NCBI GenBank assembly: GCA_947683425.1
Contig: CANTUQ010000003.1
Span: forward strand, 1,426,001 to 1,490,000
DNA from: Excoecaria cochinchinensis
Lineage: Eukaryota; Streptophyta; Magnoliopsida; Malpighiales; Euphorbiaceae
DNA length: 64,000 nt
Direction: 5' to 3'
Shown here piece after piece: positions 54,004 through 64,000 of this stretch. How positions within the stretch are numbered: position 1 is the first letter of the stretch; each line of letters opens with the position of its first letter. The translations under genes and the position numbers were made by a program. Under the pieces are notes generated by a model. That model saw only the letters and a list, made by a program, of their open reading frames with translations. It was not told the DNA's origin and did not search any database.

Positions 54004-57000
54004 TGTAACGCCCATTCCCGAATACACATCTAGTACAGCTAATGGAGTCGAGAACGGTCGTTACACGAAAATCACTCCTCATACACATGTATAGTCTAAA
54101 CGCATACAAAGATTTCATGTAAATAAATTTCTGCTTCCATCACATTCACATGCAGCCAATCGTCTATACTCATCATACGCTTGCTCATGCATTTATGATT
54201 ACACACACACTTATACAAGCTTAAATATTACAGACTTGGTTACTTAATATATTACACCCTTATTGCTATCCAAAATAATAATTACATAACTAAAAGAAAC
54301 ACAAGTCTACCCAAAAACCAACGCTATCAGAAACCCTAGTGTGTTGACCTTGCTAATGTGGGACTGTCCTTCAAATCACCTCGCTTCAGAACCTACACGG
54401 ATTAAGAAAACCCGTGCTAAACGATAACGCTTAGTGGGGAAACAATACAATATATATATACACACATTTCATAACATGTAAATTGTTTGAGGCATATTTT
54501 AACTTCTTAAGCTTCATATTCAGTGGATGTGTATTTATGTGTTTACATTCATCATTGCTTTGCTATACTTATCAGGTATACATATTAATCATGTTTCTAT
54601 AATCATGCCTTTTAACCCACAATAGCATGCACATAATATTGTCATGACATCCACACATATTGATTTTACACAATATATACTCATACTGAAGAATCATATT
54701 CACGTAATCGCATCGCATGACAAATCTTAACACATCTCATTCATATTCTCATTATTATAGCATTCTTTACATTATCACAATATTATTGTCATTATTAACT
54801 TTGCCTGCAACTCAAAGATGCGGATAACAGGTATCGCATTGGTACCCCATGGGTACATTAATCACATTTGTATCCGTAGATACATCACATTCGCATTGGT
54901 AACCTAAGGTATAGAATCCACATTGGTACCATCATGGTACATTATCCACATATAGAAATCAAGCAAGGATTATACACATTGTTTTCGCATTATTATTCCC
55001 AAGGAATCAGACACATTGAACGCATTGGGCTGCAGCACTTTGACCCTATATGCATGCCTATCTATCCACTACTTGACTCACAGGCTTACATTGTTAAACA
55101 TGTTATCCATTTCACTTTGAACAATTTCACATTACACATGCCATTTGCCATCATCACTTTCTCTTTGCACATACGCATTAACACATAGCTATTCACTTCG
55201 TTTGCATACTCATTGTGTTCCCAAGCTCATTCTTTCATAGTCAATAATCACATACTTGATTACATTCAAGAATCATCATTTTCACATTCCTCTCCAAAGT
55301 ACACATTCATATAGTTCATAATCACTTCACAAGCTGAAAGCATTTAATCACATTTATACATATTCACATTAAGCAAACTCATTTCATTTGATATCCTTCA
55401 TGTGTGTATAACTTAATCTCAATTCATAATTATGTACACTTGTTCATATTATACATGCTCATATAGATTAAGGTATTATAACCCTCAATAATGTCATTAA
55501 ACTTGACTTGATTCTATTCATACAATTACCCATCATTACTTCATTAGTTTGCTATTAATCTTAGTCTTATTCATGTTTATTTTCCAAGTGATAACTATTC
55601 TTATACCCATTTAATAGTCCTAAACATGCATCGAATAGATCCGAGAAAGTTTCAGCACAATACGGGTTCAATTCGGGAAGAAAAATCGATAAAATGGTCA
55701 AAACAGAAGGGGTCACGGTGGTAATTACTTTATTGTGACCGTAAGGTCCATAAATAGGCATTTTGACTTCTATAAACATATGTCACGGTGGTAATGAATT
55801 TGGTTGCCATAGTGACATACCAAATTTTAGCAAAACAGAAGCTAAACTGAAGACTGCTTCACTACTTCTTTTTGTTCAACCTAAATCGATATCTAAACAA
55901 TATTTTCTGTCAAAACCTCCTTCTTAACAATTCTTAACAAGGATGTTGACTTTCAAATGAAATAAGTTTCAGGTCAATTGGACTTTTAAATCAACAGACA
56001 TGCATTAATCAATATAGACTTTTCTAGTGAGCTCGTCCAGGTAGATTCACGTCTAGTTTTGCAATTTTTCAGGCTCTTAGAGTCGGAATTAGTTCATGGT
56101 AATTCTTAGACTTTTATAGGTATGGAAGGCATGGTTCAAAAGGTGCAAGAATCACTCAATTTGGAGTTCGTAAACTCTGGTTATGACCAAAACACTACAC
56201 GGAGGTCTGATGACATATAAACAGAATTGTTCCCTAACTAGGGTTCATGCTTTGGGTTGATCTCATAGCAATTCAATCCACAATTTCAACTCACATCACT
56301 TACATATTTCAACTATACCCTCTATCAATTAGCACATAAACACATACAAATTCTCAAATACACAACCATGCATCTTTTAATCATAAAAGTCCCCAACAAC
56401 CCAACACATACACTCAAGCAACTTAACACATAAATACATGTTTCCCAAACCTTCTCTCCTTAGCTCCTTAGAAGTCACTTAGTCTCTTGATCAATCACCT
56501 TCTCTTTTCCTTTGGTTCCCTTCACTTCCTCAACTACAATTGCAAACCAAATTTCCAGAATTGGATACCAAATATCAATTCTAATTCAACCAAAAGAGAA
56601 AGGGTAGAAGTAGTTGAACAATCCAATAGTTAAGCACTTACCTTGTTAAAGTAGAACCTTAGTAATCCAATTCAAATATCATCTATCTTTAGCAGAATCC
56701 TTATGATTATCACTTAAGTAATATCTTACGAATTGAAAAGAAGAAGATGAGTATTTGGAGAGGATTAATTCAGAAATGCACATGCAAGAGTGAGCTTTCT
56801 CTTCCCACTATGAGGTGTAAATACTGCATGTAATAGGTTAGGTTGGCAATGCCATAGCTGGACACATGGATTCCATTATAATCCCTTAATCTTCATTAAG
56901 AAAAATCTCCATTAACACTAATTAACCACACTTAATCCTAGGCATGCACAATCCACTTTAGCCACTTATAATTATTTAGTTACTCAATTAAGCCCTTGTT

Positions 57001-57101
57001 TCACTTACATTTGAGTCTTAAATCATACACTCTTCCAATTCTCTTTCCCATTTACCACAATTAATCCAATATTCTACTAGTGTGCAATTCGGGCTATTAC
57101 A
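54004..57101 (-). repeat. 3' LTR of element L (3098 bp)
   Basis: On the minus strand TGTAATAGCCCGAATTGC...GGGAATGGGCGTTACA. Minus-strand order: donor-like AAG|GTAAGTGC (56635-56644), palindromes GTCACGGT...ATTGTGAC (55711-55829), the GTACC/GGTAC motifs (54837-54935), CTGCAGCCC and ATGCATGCC-type dyad (55028-55062), CTAAGCGTTATCGTTTAG hairpin (54417-54434) and acceptor-like GTGTAG|GT (54391-54398). It retains about 120 bp (54720-54960) that the 5' LTR lacks. Confidence 0.93.
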
Positions 57102-57118
57102 ACTCTCCCCTCCTAAAA
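57102..57118 (-). other. Polypurine tract of element L
   Basis: The minus strand reads TTTTTAGGAGGGGAGAGT directly before TGTAATAGCCC, the expected primer for plus-strand synthesis. Confidence 0.88.
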
Positions 57119-58690
57119 AGAATTTCGTCCGCGAAATTCATACTTAGGCAAAATATCTAAGAGTTCAACTCTCACATATCCGCTTTCGCTTCCTCTTACT
57201 GGTAGTTCAGACTCTTTGAAACATGATACCCTTCCAGGTTATCCACAGAGTTGTTTCAAATTCTCATACATCTTATTGTCGCCTTTGCGCATAGTGTATT
57301 ATTCACTGCACGTATTGGTCTTTCTCTAGTTCCCCTGACATTGGCAGAACACAACCGTTATCAGAAGTACAGTATCTCATCTTCCTTCACTAAATAGTTA
57401 CTAAATAGTCTGGTAACCAGGTGCAATCTATTGTAGCTTATAATCACCTTTCTACGTATTTTTCAACTCATTCCTTGTCATAGATTTCACTTTTAGCTAT
57501 ACCATCAAGGTACCATCAGAAGCAAATCTTTAATTACCAGTTGTATCGACCACCCGCTTATTGCATCTATTACCACCCTGGCCAAACCCAGATGGTAATC
57601 CATATTAAAATCATAAATTGCAAGCAATTGCAACCACCCTCTCTGAATGTGTAAACTCTTAAGTCTCTTATTGTCAGTGAAGGTCTTACACTTTACATCG
57701 TACAATAATGTCATCAAATCTTTAAAGCGGATACTACTGCAATCAATTCCAAATAATAAGTTAGATAATTCTGTCCAAGAGGTTTCTCCTATCTTAAGGC
57801 ATAGACTATCTCTTTTCCATTCCTTATCATTACCTATCCTAATTGAACTCTGGAGACTTTGCTATTCATAGCGCTTCTTGCCCTCAATAGGTTGGGTTAA
57901 AACTAGTGTTCCAACCACTTCACTTTTCTCCTTTACACAACAACTTAGTGAGTAGAAATGTAATTACCAACAACTTTCTATCACTAAGCAATAGCAGTAC
58001 TCTGTTAACCCCTATAAAATTTGCGTACCTCAGTTACATTCCTGATCACAATTCCAACTCACTATTGTGTCAATCTTGGCAAGATCCACTTGATATTCTT
58101 AGAAAACAATGTGCCCCAGAGAAGGCACTATCCAATCAAAATTCTCATTTACCCAGTTTAGCATCTGATTGATGTTGTCTTTTATATTCGAATGCACTGC
58201 TCCCAAATACTACTTATACTCATTATCTTTCCTTTAATAAAAATACTGGTATTCCCTACCAAAAACACATCAGAAGTTTCCCACTACTGGAATATCCTAA
58301 ATTTCTCATTCGCTTTCTCTCTTTTTTGTATCCGCATCAAGGCTAAGGAAGCCTAATGTTCTTTTCCTCTGACAATGATAAACTTTTATTGCCGACATCA
58401 TGTTAACTGAGGGATTAGAATAAACACCTTTTATAGTCGCATCAACTTCTCGACACTACGAAACACAATTGTTTTTCCCTTCTACCATTATCCTCATCTC
58501 AGTGCCTACTTATCCAATCTTCGGCCAAGGTTAACCCATTTAATATACTGAGGAAGTTTGACCCTAAATCCTTAAAGAATATTCTTTAAACACTTTGTTC
58601 GCATTCACATTATGTTTTTTACATGCTAATTACACATACTGCATAATCTAAACAGTCAGCAACTTATATTTTATCACATAACTCCTTATA
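57119..58690 (-). pseudogene. Vestiges of integrase tail, RNase H and reverse transcriptase of element L
   Basis: 57505-57717 still reads LLYDVKCKTFTDNKRLKSLH, WLQLLAIYDFNMDYHLG and ARVVIDAISG, the RNase H C-terminal half. Just upstream, TLVLTQPIEGKK (about 57880-57920) marks the start of the same domain. From 57925 to 58690 only scattered similarity to reverse transcriptase remains. Only the last residues of the pol end (NFADEILFRR-like, about 57120-57145) remain after RNase H, so integrase has been deleted. No function is possible. Confidence 0.7.
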
Positions 58691-59995
58691 GCAAACATAA
58701 GAATATGTACATCAAAAGTCAATTGATGCAAACATTTCTATATCAAAAGTAGAAATGTACCCACTATAATCTCAGGTGCATCTTGCTCCTCACGAGCCTT
58801 CCTTACCTAAGCTCACACTAATGTTGCAGTCGGTTGATTAACGGACTTTAACACTGTGCCACCTCTGGACTAGTCACCCCGACCATGTCCTCTACTTCTT
58901 CCTCGATTGATAGGAGGTAAGTTAGATACTTCTCTACTCATATCTTGTTGATTTCTCATCGCCCCATATGATGTAGGATAGTTAGAAGGAAAGTGTCCTT
59001 TGCTGCCACATCTAAGGCATGCTCCGGTCAACCTCCAACATTCACTTCTATGGCGCTTACCACAATGGGGACACTCCGGCACTTCACTCTTGTTACCTAA
59101 TATACCTCTTCCAGTTCCAGATACATAAGAGGATTCTTGTTTCTTACTCTTGATAGCATGACTATTAGCTGATTCTACTAGGAAAGTCATATGAGAATCT
59201 TTGGATCTCTTACCTGAGTGTGAACCTCCTCGGTTAGGATTCTTCCTTTGGATGCTCTCTTCTTGAATCTCTAACGATCTCTCCATCCTCATAGCTACCT
59301 GAACTATCTGATAATAACTTACAGTTTGAGATGTAGTCATAGGAATTAATAGTGCTTTGATTTGTTCCCTCAGTCCATTTTTAAATTACTGACATCTAAA
59401 CTCCTCAGTTAGCACGTCAGGTGGTGCATACTTACTAAGTCTATAGAATGTTTTTTCATACTCAGCCACAGATATACCTCTTTGCCTCAAATTTAGGAAT
59501 TGCTTCCAATTTACCTCACGATATGCCTTAGTTACATACTTATTTCGAAATTCCTTTTCGAAAAATTCCCAAGTAACCGGATCCAGTAGCATTAGATGCT
59601 GAAGGACTAATTTCCATTAATCATACGCTGCACCTTGCAGCAATGACGCTACACATTCAACTCGTTGATGTGGAGGACATCTTATTTCCCCAAGGATCCT
59701 CTGAACTTTTTCAATCCAATACTCAGCTTTTTCGACTCATCAAGTCTAGTTCCATGGAACTCCTCTGCTCCATGCTTTCTTATGGACTCTAGTGGAGCCT
59801 TTGGCATTGTCATTCGATCTAATACCCTCGTTATGTCTTGTAACATTTTGAGCAAGACTTCCACCGGTACCATTGGCACATCACGATTCTCATTAGCCGA
59901 TCGATACTAATTAGACCCAGATACTTTGGGTTCACGAAGATTAACACTCTCCGCAATCACTTCTCTAGAATTATGAATGGGACCCATCGATGTGA
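58691..59995 (-). pseudogene. gag and start of protease of element L (broken)
   Basis: Pieces, from right to left: near 59990 a start (MGPIHNSREV); 59682-59879 (VEVLLKMLQDITRVLDRM, HGAEEFHGTRLDESKK); 59386-59592 (WEFFEKEFRNKYVTKAYREV, FYRLSKYAPPDVLTEEFRC); 58870-59340 (YYQIVQVAMRMERSLE, a basic tail, CPHCGKRHRSEC and CLRCGSKGHFPSNY, a double zinc knuckle with the last Cys replaced by Tyr). EEQDAPEIIVGTFLL (about 58750-58800) is the protease entry. Frameshifts and stops separate the pieces. Confidence 0.87.
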
Positions 59996-60078
59996 GACAT
60001 AAACAAGGACGTCCGCATTAGGTCAACACAACAATACACATCTTATTCTACCCAATTCCCAGAAAAGACTAAACCTAG

Positions 60079-60090
60079 GCTCTGATACCA
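60079..60090 (-). other. Primer-binding site of element L (initiator tRNA-Met type)
   Basis: The minus strand reads TGGTATCAGAGC, five bases from the 5' LTR end at 60096. It is unmutated. Confidence 0.93.
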
Positions 60091-60095
60091 CTACT

Positions 60096-63013
60096 TGTAA
60101 TGCCCATTCCCGAATACACAACTAATAAAGCTAACGGAGTCGAGAACGGTCGTTACACGACAATCACTCCTCATACACATGTATAGTCTAAACGCATACA
60201 AAGATTTCATGCAAATAAATTTCTGCTTCCATCACATTCACATGCAGCCAATCGTCTATACTCATCATATGCTTGCTCATACATTTGTGATTACACACAC
60301 ACTTATACAAGCTTAAATATTACAGACTTAGTTACTTAATATATTAAACCTTTATTGCTATCCAAAATAATAATTACATAACAAAAAGAACACAAGTCTA
60401 CCCAAAAACCAACGCTATCGGAAACCCTAGTGTGTTGACCTTGCCAATGCGGGACTGTCCTTCAAATCACCTCGCTTCAAAACCTACACGGATTAAAAAA
60501 ACCAGTGCTAAGCGATAACGCTTAGTGGGGAAACAATACAATATATATATACACACATTTTATAACATGTAAATTGTTTGAGGCATATTTTAACTTCTTA
60601 AGCTTCATATTCAGTGGATATGTATTCATGTGTTTACATTCATCATTGCTTTGCTATACTTATTAGGTGTACATATTAATCATGTTTCTATAATCATGCC
60701 TTTTAACCCACAATAGCATGCACATAATATTGTCATGACATCCACACATCTTGATTTTACACAATGTCATGACATCCACACATCTTGATTTTACACAATA
60801 TATACTCATACTGAAGAATCATATTTACGTAATCGCATCGCATAATAAATTGAACGCATTATTTTTGCATTATGATTATACACATTATTTTTGCATTATG
60901 ATTCCCAAGGAATTAGACACATTGAACGCATTGGGCTGCAGCACTTTGACCCTATAGGCATGCCTATCTATCCACTACTTGACTCGCAGGCTTACATTGT
61001 TAAACATGTTATCCATTTCACTTTGAACAATTTCACATTACACATGCCGTTTGCCATCATCACATTCTCTTTGCACATATGCATTAACACATAGCTATTC
61101 ACTTCGTTTGCATACTCATTGTGTTCCCAAGCTCATTCTTTCATAGTCAATAATTACATACTTGATTATATTAAAGAATCATCATGTTCACATTCCTCTC
61201 CAAAGTAGACATTTATATAGTTCATAATCACTTCACAAGCTGAAAGCATTTAATCACATTTATACATATTCACATTAAGCAAACTCATTTCATTTGATAT
61301 CCTTCATGTGTGTATAACTTAATCTCAATTCATAATTATGTGCACTTGTTCATATTATACATGCTCATATAGATTAAGGTATTATAACCCTCAATAATGT
61401 CATTAAACTTGACTTGATTCTATTCATACAATTACCCATCATTACTTCATTAGTTTGCTATTAATCTTAGTCTTATTCATGTTTATTTTCCAAGTGATAA
61501 CTATTCTTATACCCATTTAATAGTCCTAAACATGCATCGAATAGATCCGAGAAAGTTTCAGCACAATACGGGTTCAATTTAGGAAGAAAAACCCATAAAA
61601 TGGTCAAAACAGAAGGGGTCATGGTGGTAATTACTTTATTGTGACCGTGAGGTCCATAAATAGGCATTCTGCCTTCTATAACATATGTCACGGTGGTAAT
61701 GAATTTTGTTGGCACCGTGATATACCAAATTTTTGCAAAACAGAAGAAAAATTGAAGACTGATTCACTTCTTCTTTTTTTTCAACCTAAACCGACATCTA
61801 AACAACATTTTTAGGCAAAACCTCCTTCTTAACAATTGTTACCCAGGATGTTGAATTTCAAATGGAACAAGTTTTAGGTCAATTGGACTTTTAAATCAAC
61901 AGATATACATTAATCAATATAGACTATTCCAGTGAGCCCATCCAGGTAGATTCACGTCTGGTTTTGCAATTTTTCAGGCTCTTAGAGTCAGAATTAGTTC
62001 ATAGTTATTCTTAGAATTGTATAGGTATGGAAGTCATGGTTCAAAAGGTGCAAGAATCACTCAATTTGGAGTTTGTAAACTCTGGTTATGACCAAAACAC
62101 TACACGGAGGTCTGATGACAATTAAATATAATTGTTCCCTAACTAGGGTTCATGCTTTGGGTTGATCTCATAGCAATTCAATCCACGATTTCAACTCACA
62201 TCACTTACATATTTCAACTCTACCCTCTATCAATTAGCACATAAACACATACAAATTCTCAAATACACAACCATGCATCTTTTAATCATAAAAGTCCCCA
62301 ACAACCCAACACATACACTCAAGCAACTTAACACATAAACACATGTTTCCCAAACCATCTCTCCTTAGCTCCTTAGAAGTCACTTAGTCTCTTGATCAAT
62401 CACCTTCTCTTTTCCTTTGGTTCCCTTCACTTCCTCAACTACAATTCCAAACCAAATTTCCAGAATTGGATACCAAATATCAATTCCAATTCAACCAAAA
62501 GAGAAAGGGTAGAAGTAGTTGAACAATCCAATAGTTAACCACTTACCTTGTTAAAGTAGAACCTTAGTAATCCAATTCAAATATCATCTATCTTTAGCAG
62601 AATCCTTATGATTATCACTTAAGTAATATCTTACGAATTGAAAAGAAGAAGATGAGTATTTGGAGAGGGTTAATTCAGAAATGCACATGCAAGAGTGAGC
62701 TTTCTCTTCCCACCATGAGGTGTAAATACTGCATGCAGTAGGTTAGGTTAGCAATGCCACAGCTGGACACATGGATTCCATTATAATCCCTTAATCTTCA
62801 TTAATAAAAATCTGGATTCCATTAACATTAATTAACCACACTTAATCCTAGGCATGCACAATTCCACTTTAGCCACTTATAATTATTTTCGTTACTCAAT
62901 TAAGCCCTTGTTTCACTTACATTTGAGTCCTAATTGACACAATCTTCCAATTCTCTTTCCCATTTACCACACTTAATCCAATATTCTACTAGGGTGCAAT
63001 TCGGGCTATTACA
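60096..63013 (-). repeat. 5' LTR of element L (2918 bp)
   Basis: Colinear with 54004-57101. Keeps donor-like AAG|GTAAGTGG (62540-62549), palindromes (61615-61730), ATAGGCATGCCTAT (60954-60967), a perfect CTAAGCGATAACGCTTAG hairpin (60509-60526) and acceptor-like GTGTAG|GT (60482-60490). It lacks the GTACC/GGTAC block found in the 3' LTR (near 60840-60880) and has a 34-bp tandem duplication at 60731-60798. Confidence 0.93.
60731..60798. repeat. 34-bp tandem duplication in the 5' LTR of L
   Basis: TGTCATGACATCCACACATC plus 14 bases occurs twice head to tail (60731-60764 and 60765-60798). The 3' LTR has a single copy (about 54640-54675), so the duplication arose after insertion. Confidence 0.9.
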
Positions 63014-64000
63014 GAATAGAACAGAAGTGTTCTGGAGATATTTTTTGGTTTGAGCAGAACAGAAGGATATGCAATGGATGAATGCAAAATGTGATGATTG
63101 ACAGAATATAATAAATCCCTTTTAAAATAGATTTAAACCTTGCAGTAAATAAATGTTAAATAACAGAAATGGTTTTGAAATATTTCTTTTAAATCAACAC
63201 AAAGTTTAGCAAGAACAGAACAATAAAAATCTTTTAGAAATAGAACAGAGAATATGAGAGAAGAATGAGATCAACGCAAATGACACCGTCTTAAGCCTTT
63301 CTCTCCAATAACAACTCTTTTAATGGGCAAGAGTTAAAGCCAATATACGATCCTAGTATATTTTTTACCCACAATCTTTTTTCCAAGTAAAAGATGTAAA
63401 CACTTACTAGAGTTTCCTAAGGTTCTAGCCAATCCTTTCTCACAATCTTTTACAAAAATACATCACGCAAGAATTACAACAAAAATGCTGCTAATCTAAT
63501 TGAGGAAGATGATAATGAATGAAGTGCAAGATGTGGAAATTAGCTTGAATAAGATGAAATCTTGTATCTCAAGAGATAAAAATGATTTCCAACTTCTCTA
63601 ACCCTTTTGGAATAAAAAATAACTTCAATTTATAGCAAACAATCCAATATAGCCGTTGGTGTTAAAAAACTAGCCGTTATGTGTAAGACAGATTTGATAA
63701 AATCAAAAACTAGCCGTTATTTTGTCTTTTAATGAAAAGCAGATCTGTTGTTTTCTTTAGCTATTCTGCTGCGACAGAATAGAAAACTTTTTCAAAATAT
63801 TTTCTAGTATCCTTTCTGCTTAATTTTTCAAAGTGCTTTTCTACAACTTTTCTGAAGGAATGTTTAACAAATTTTAGAGAATCATTTTAGAATAACTTTT
63901 TTAAAACATGTTTTCTATTTATAGTAAATAATCTTTTTTGCTTGCAACAGAACACATTTTCTATTTGCAACAGAAAACACATTTTAATGCATGTAAAAAT
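63014..64000 (-). other. 5' leader or LTR of element K, cut by window end
   Basis: K sequence upstream of gag beyond the L insertion. It is AT-rich, with recurring AACAGAACA/AACAGAAAACA words and a repeated AAACTAGCCGTTAT line (63667-63681 and 63706-63720). No PBS of the TGGTATCAGAGC type and no LTR boundary were found. No coding sequence is seen. Confidence 0.55.

Larger units (their letters stand above)
54004..63013 (-). mobile_element. Element L: internally deleted gypsy element with both LTRs, inside K
   Basis: Target duplication GAATA (53999-54003 and 63014-63018). On the minus strand: 5' LTR (60096-63013), PBS (60079-60090), gag, protease remnant, vestiges of reverse transcriptase and RNase H, polypurine tract (57102-57118), 3' LTR (54004-57101). 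Only about 3.0 kb of internal sequence remains, and integrase is almost wholly missing. The LTRs differ at about 10 of 205 positions compared by eye at one end, so it is younger than D. Confidence 0.95.
42257..64000 (-). mobile_element. Element K: SIRE/Maximus-like Ty1/copia element, decayed, hosting J, I and L
   Basis: Minus-strand copia order is gag (53886 downwards), zinc knuckle, protease, integrase, reverse transcriptase, RNase H (to about 42890), with integrase before reverse transcriptase as in Ty1/copia. Three insertions with target duplications interrupt it: L (GAATA) in the leader, I (GTTTG) in gag, and J (CATGG) at the zinc knuckle. The remaining K segments are 42257-46216, 48605-49070, 52774-54003 and 63014-64000. 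Neither LTR was identified with confidence: the left end abuts B and the right runs off the window. Confidence 0.87.

Noticed and set aside
57647..58172. Plus-strand open frames of 74 and 88 codons
   Set aside because: They are antisense to the decayed RNase H and reverse transcriptase of L and show no domain of their own.

Overview
This 64 kb window looks like repeat-rich nuclear DNA of a flowering plant, probably heterochromatic. Essentially every stretch I can assign belongs to nested LTR retrotransposons. I found no host protein-coding gene, tRNA, rRNA or organellar insert. The elements are typical plant lineages: a Tat-type Ty3/gypsy element with two RNase H domains, several Tekay/Del-like Ty3/gypsy chromoviruses, and a SIRE/Maximus-like Ty1/copia element. 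The plant species cannot be told from what I see. I name the elements A to L.

Layout. A (Tat, minus strand, 1-10823) runs off the left edge. It has one uninterrupted 2210-codon gag-pol frame and a 5' LTR ending at 10823. Next to it lies the right-hand part of LTR C (10824-12231), which itself sits in the 3' LTR of B. B (gypsy, minus, about 12237-42256) is an old, stop-ridden element broken by four insertions: C in its 3' LTR, D (a complete but decayed gypsy element, plus, 14434-27792) in its integrase, F (solo LTR, 28491-30301) in its RNase H, and G (solo-LTR-like, minus, 32041-37767) between gag and protease. D carries the 4 kb solo LTR E (19966-23995). G carries a Tat-related LTR segment H, with a microsatellite block of about 0.9 kb and a possible MITE edge. 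To the right is K (copia, minus, 42257-64000, runs off the right edge), broken by solo LTR J (46217-48604, same family as A), solo LTR I (49071-52773) and L (an internally deleted gypsy element with both LTRs, minus, 54004-63013).

The boundaries of D, E, F, G, I, J and L are each supported by a 5-bp target-site duplication (GGTAG, CCAGC, AATGC, GGATT, GTTTG, CATGG and GAATA), so the nesting order is well founded. The probable host order is K > B > C > A, K > B > D > E and K > B > G > H. Insertion of B into K is inferred, because only one flank of B is in view. Only A has an undamaged coding frame; any transposition activity here would come from A.

The main unexplained signal is a shared non-coding architecture inside the long LTRs of otherwise diverged families (B, C, D, E, G, I, L). 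In order it has an AG|GTAAGT splice-donor-like site, a long AT-rich stretch, a TAGGCATGCCTA-type palindrome followed by CTGCAGC, paired GTACC/GGTAC motifs, a CTAAGCG...CGCTTAG hairpin, and an acceptor-like GCAG|GT or GTAG|GT about 30 nt later, near the LTR 3' end. Not every family shows every part. Most families also carry a cluster of short palindromes whose core sequence differs by family, which suggests that base pairing rather than sequence is conserved.
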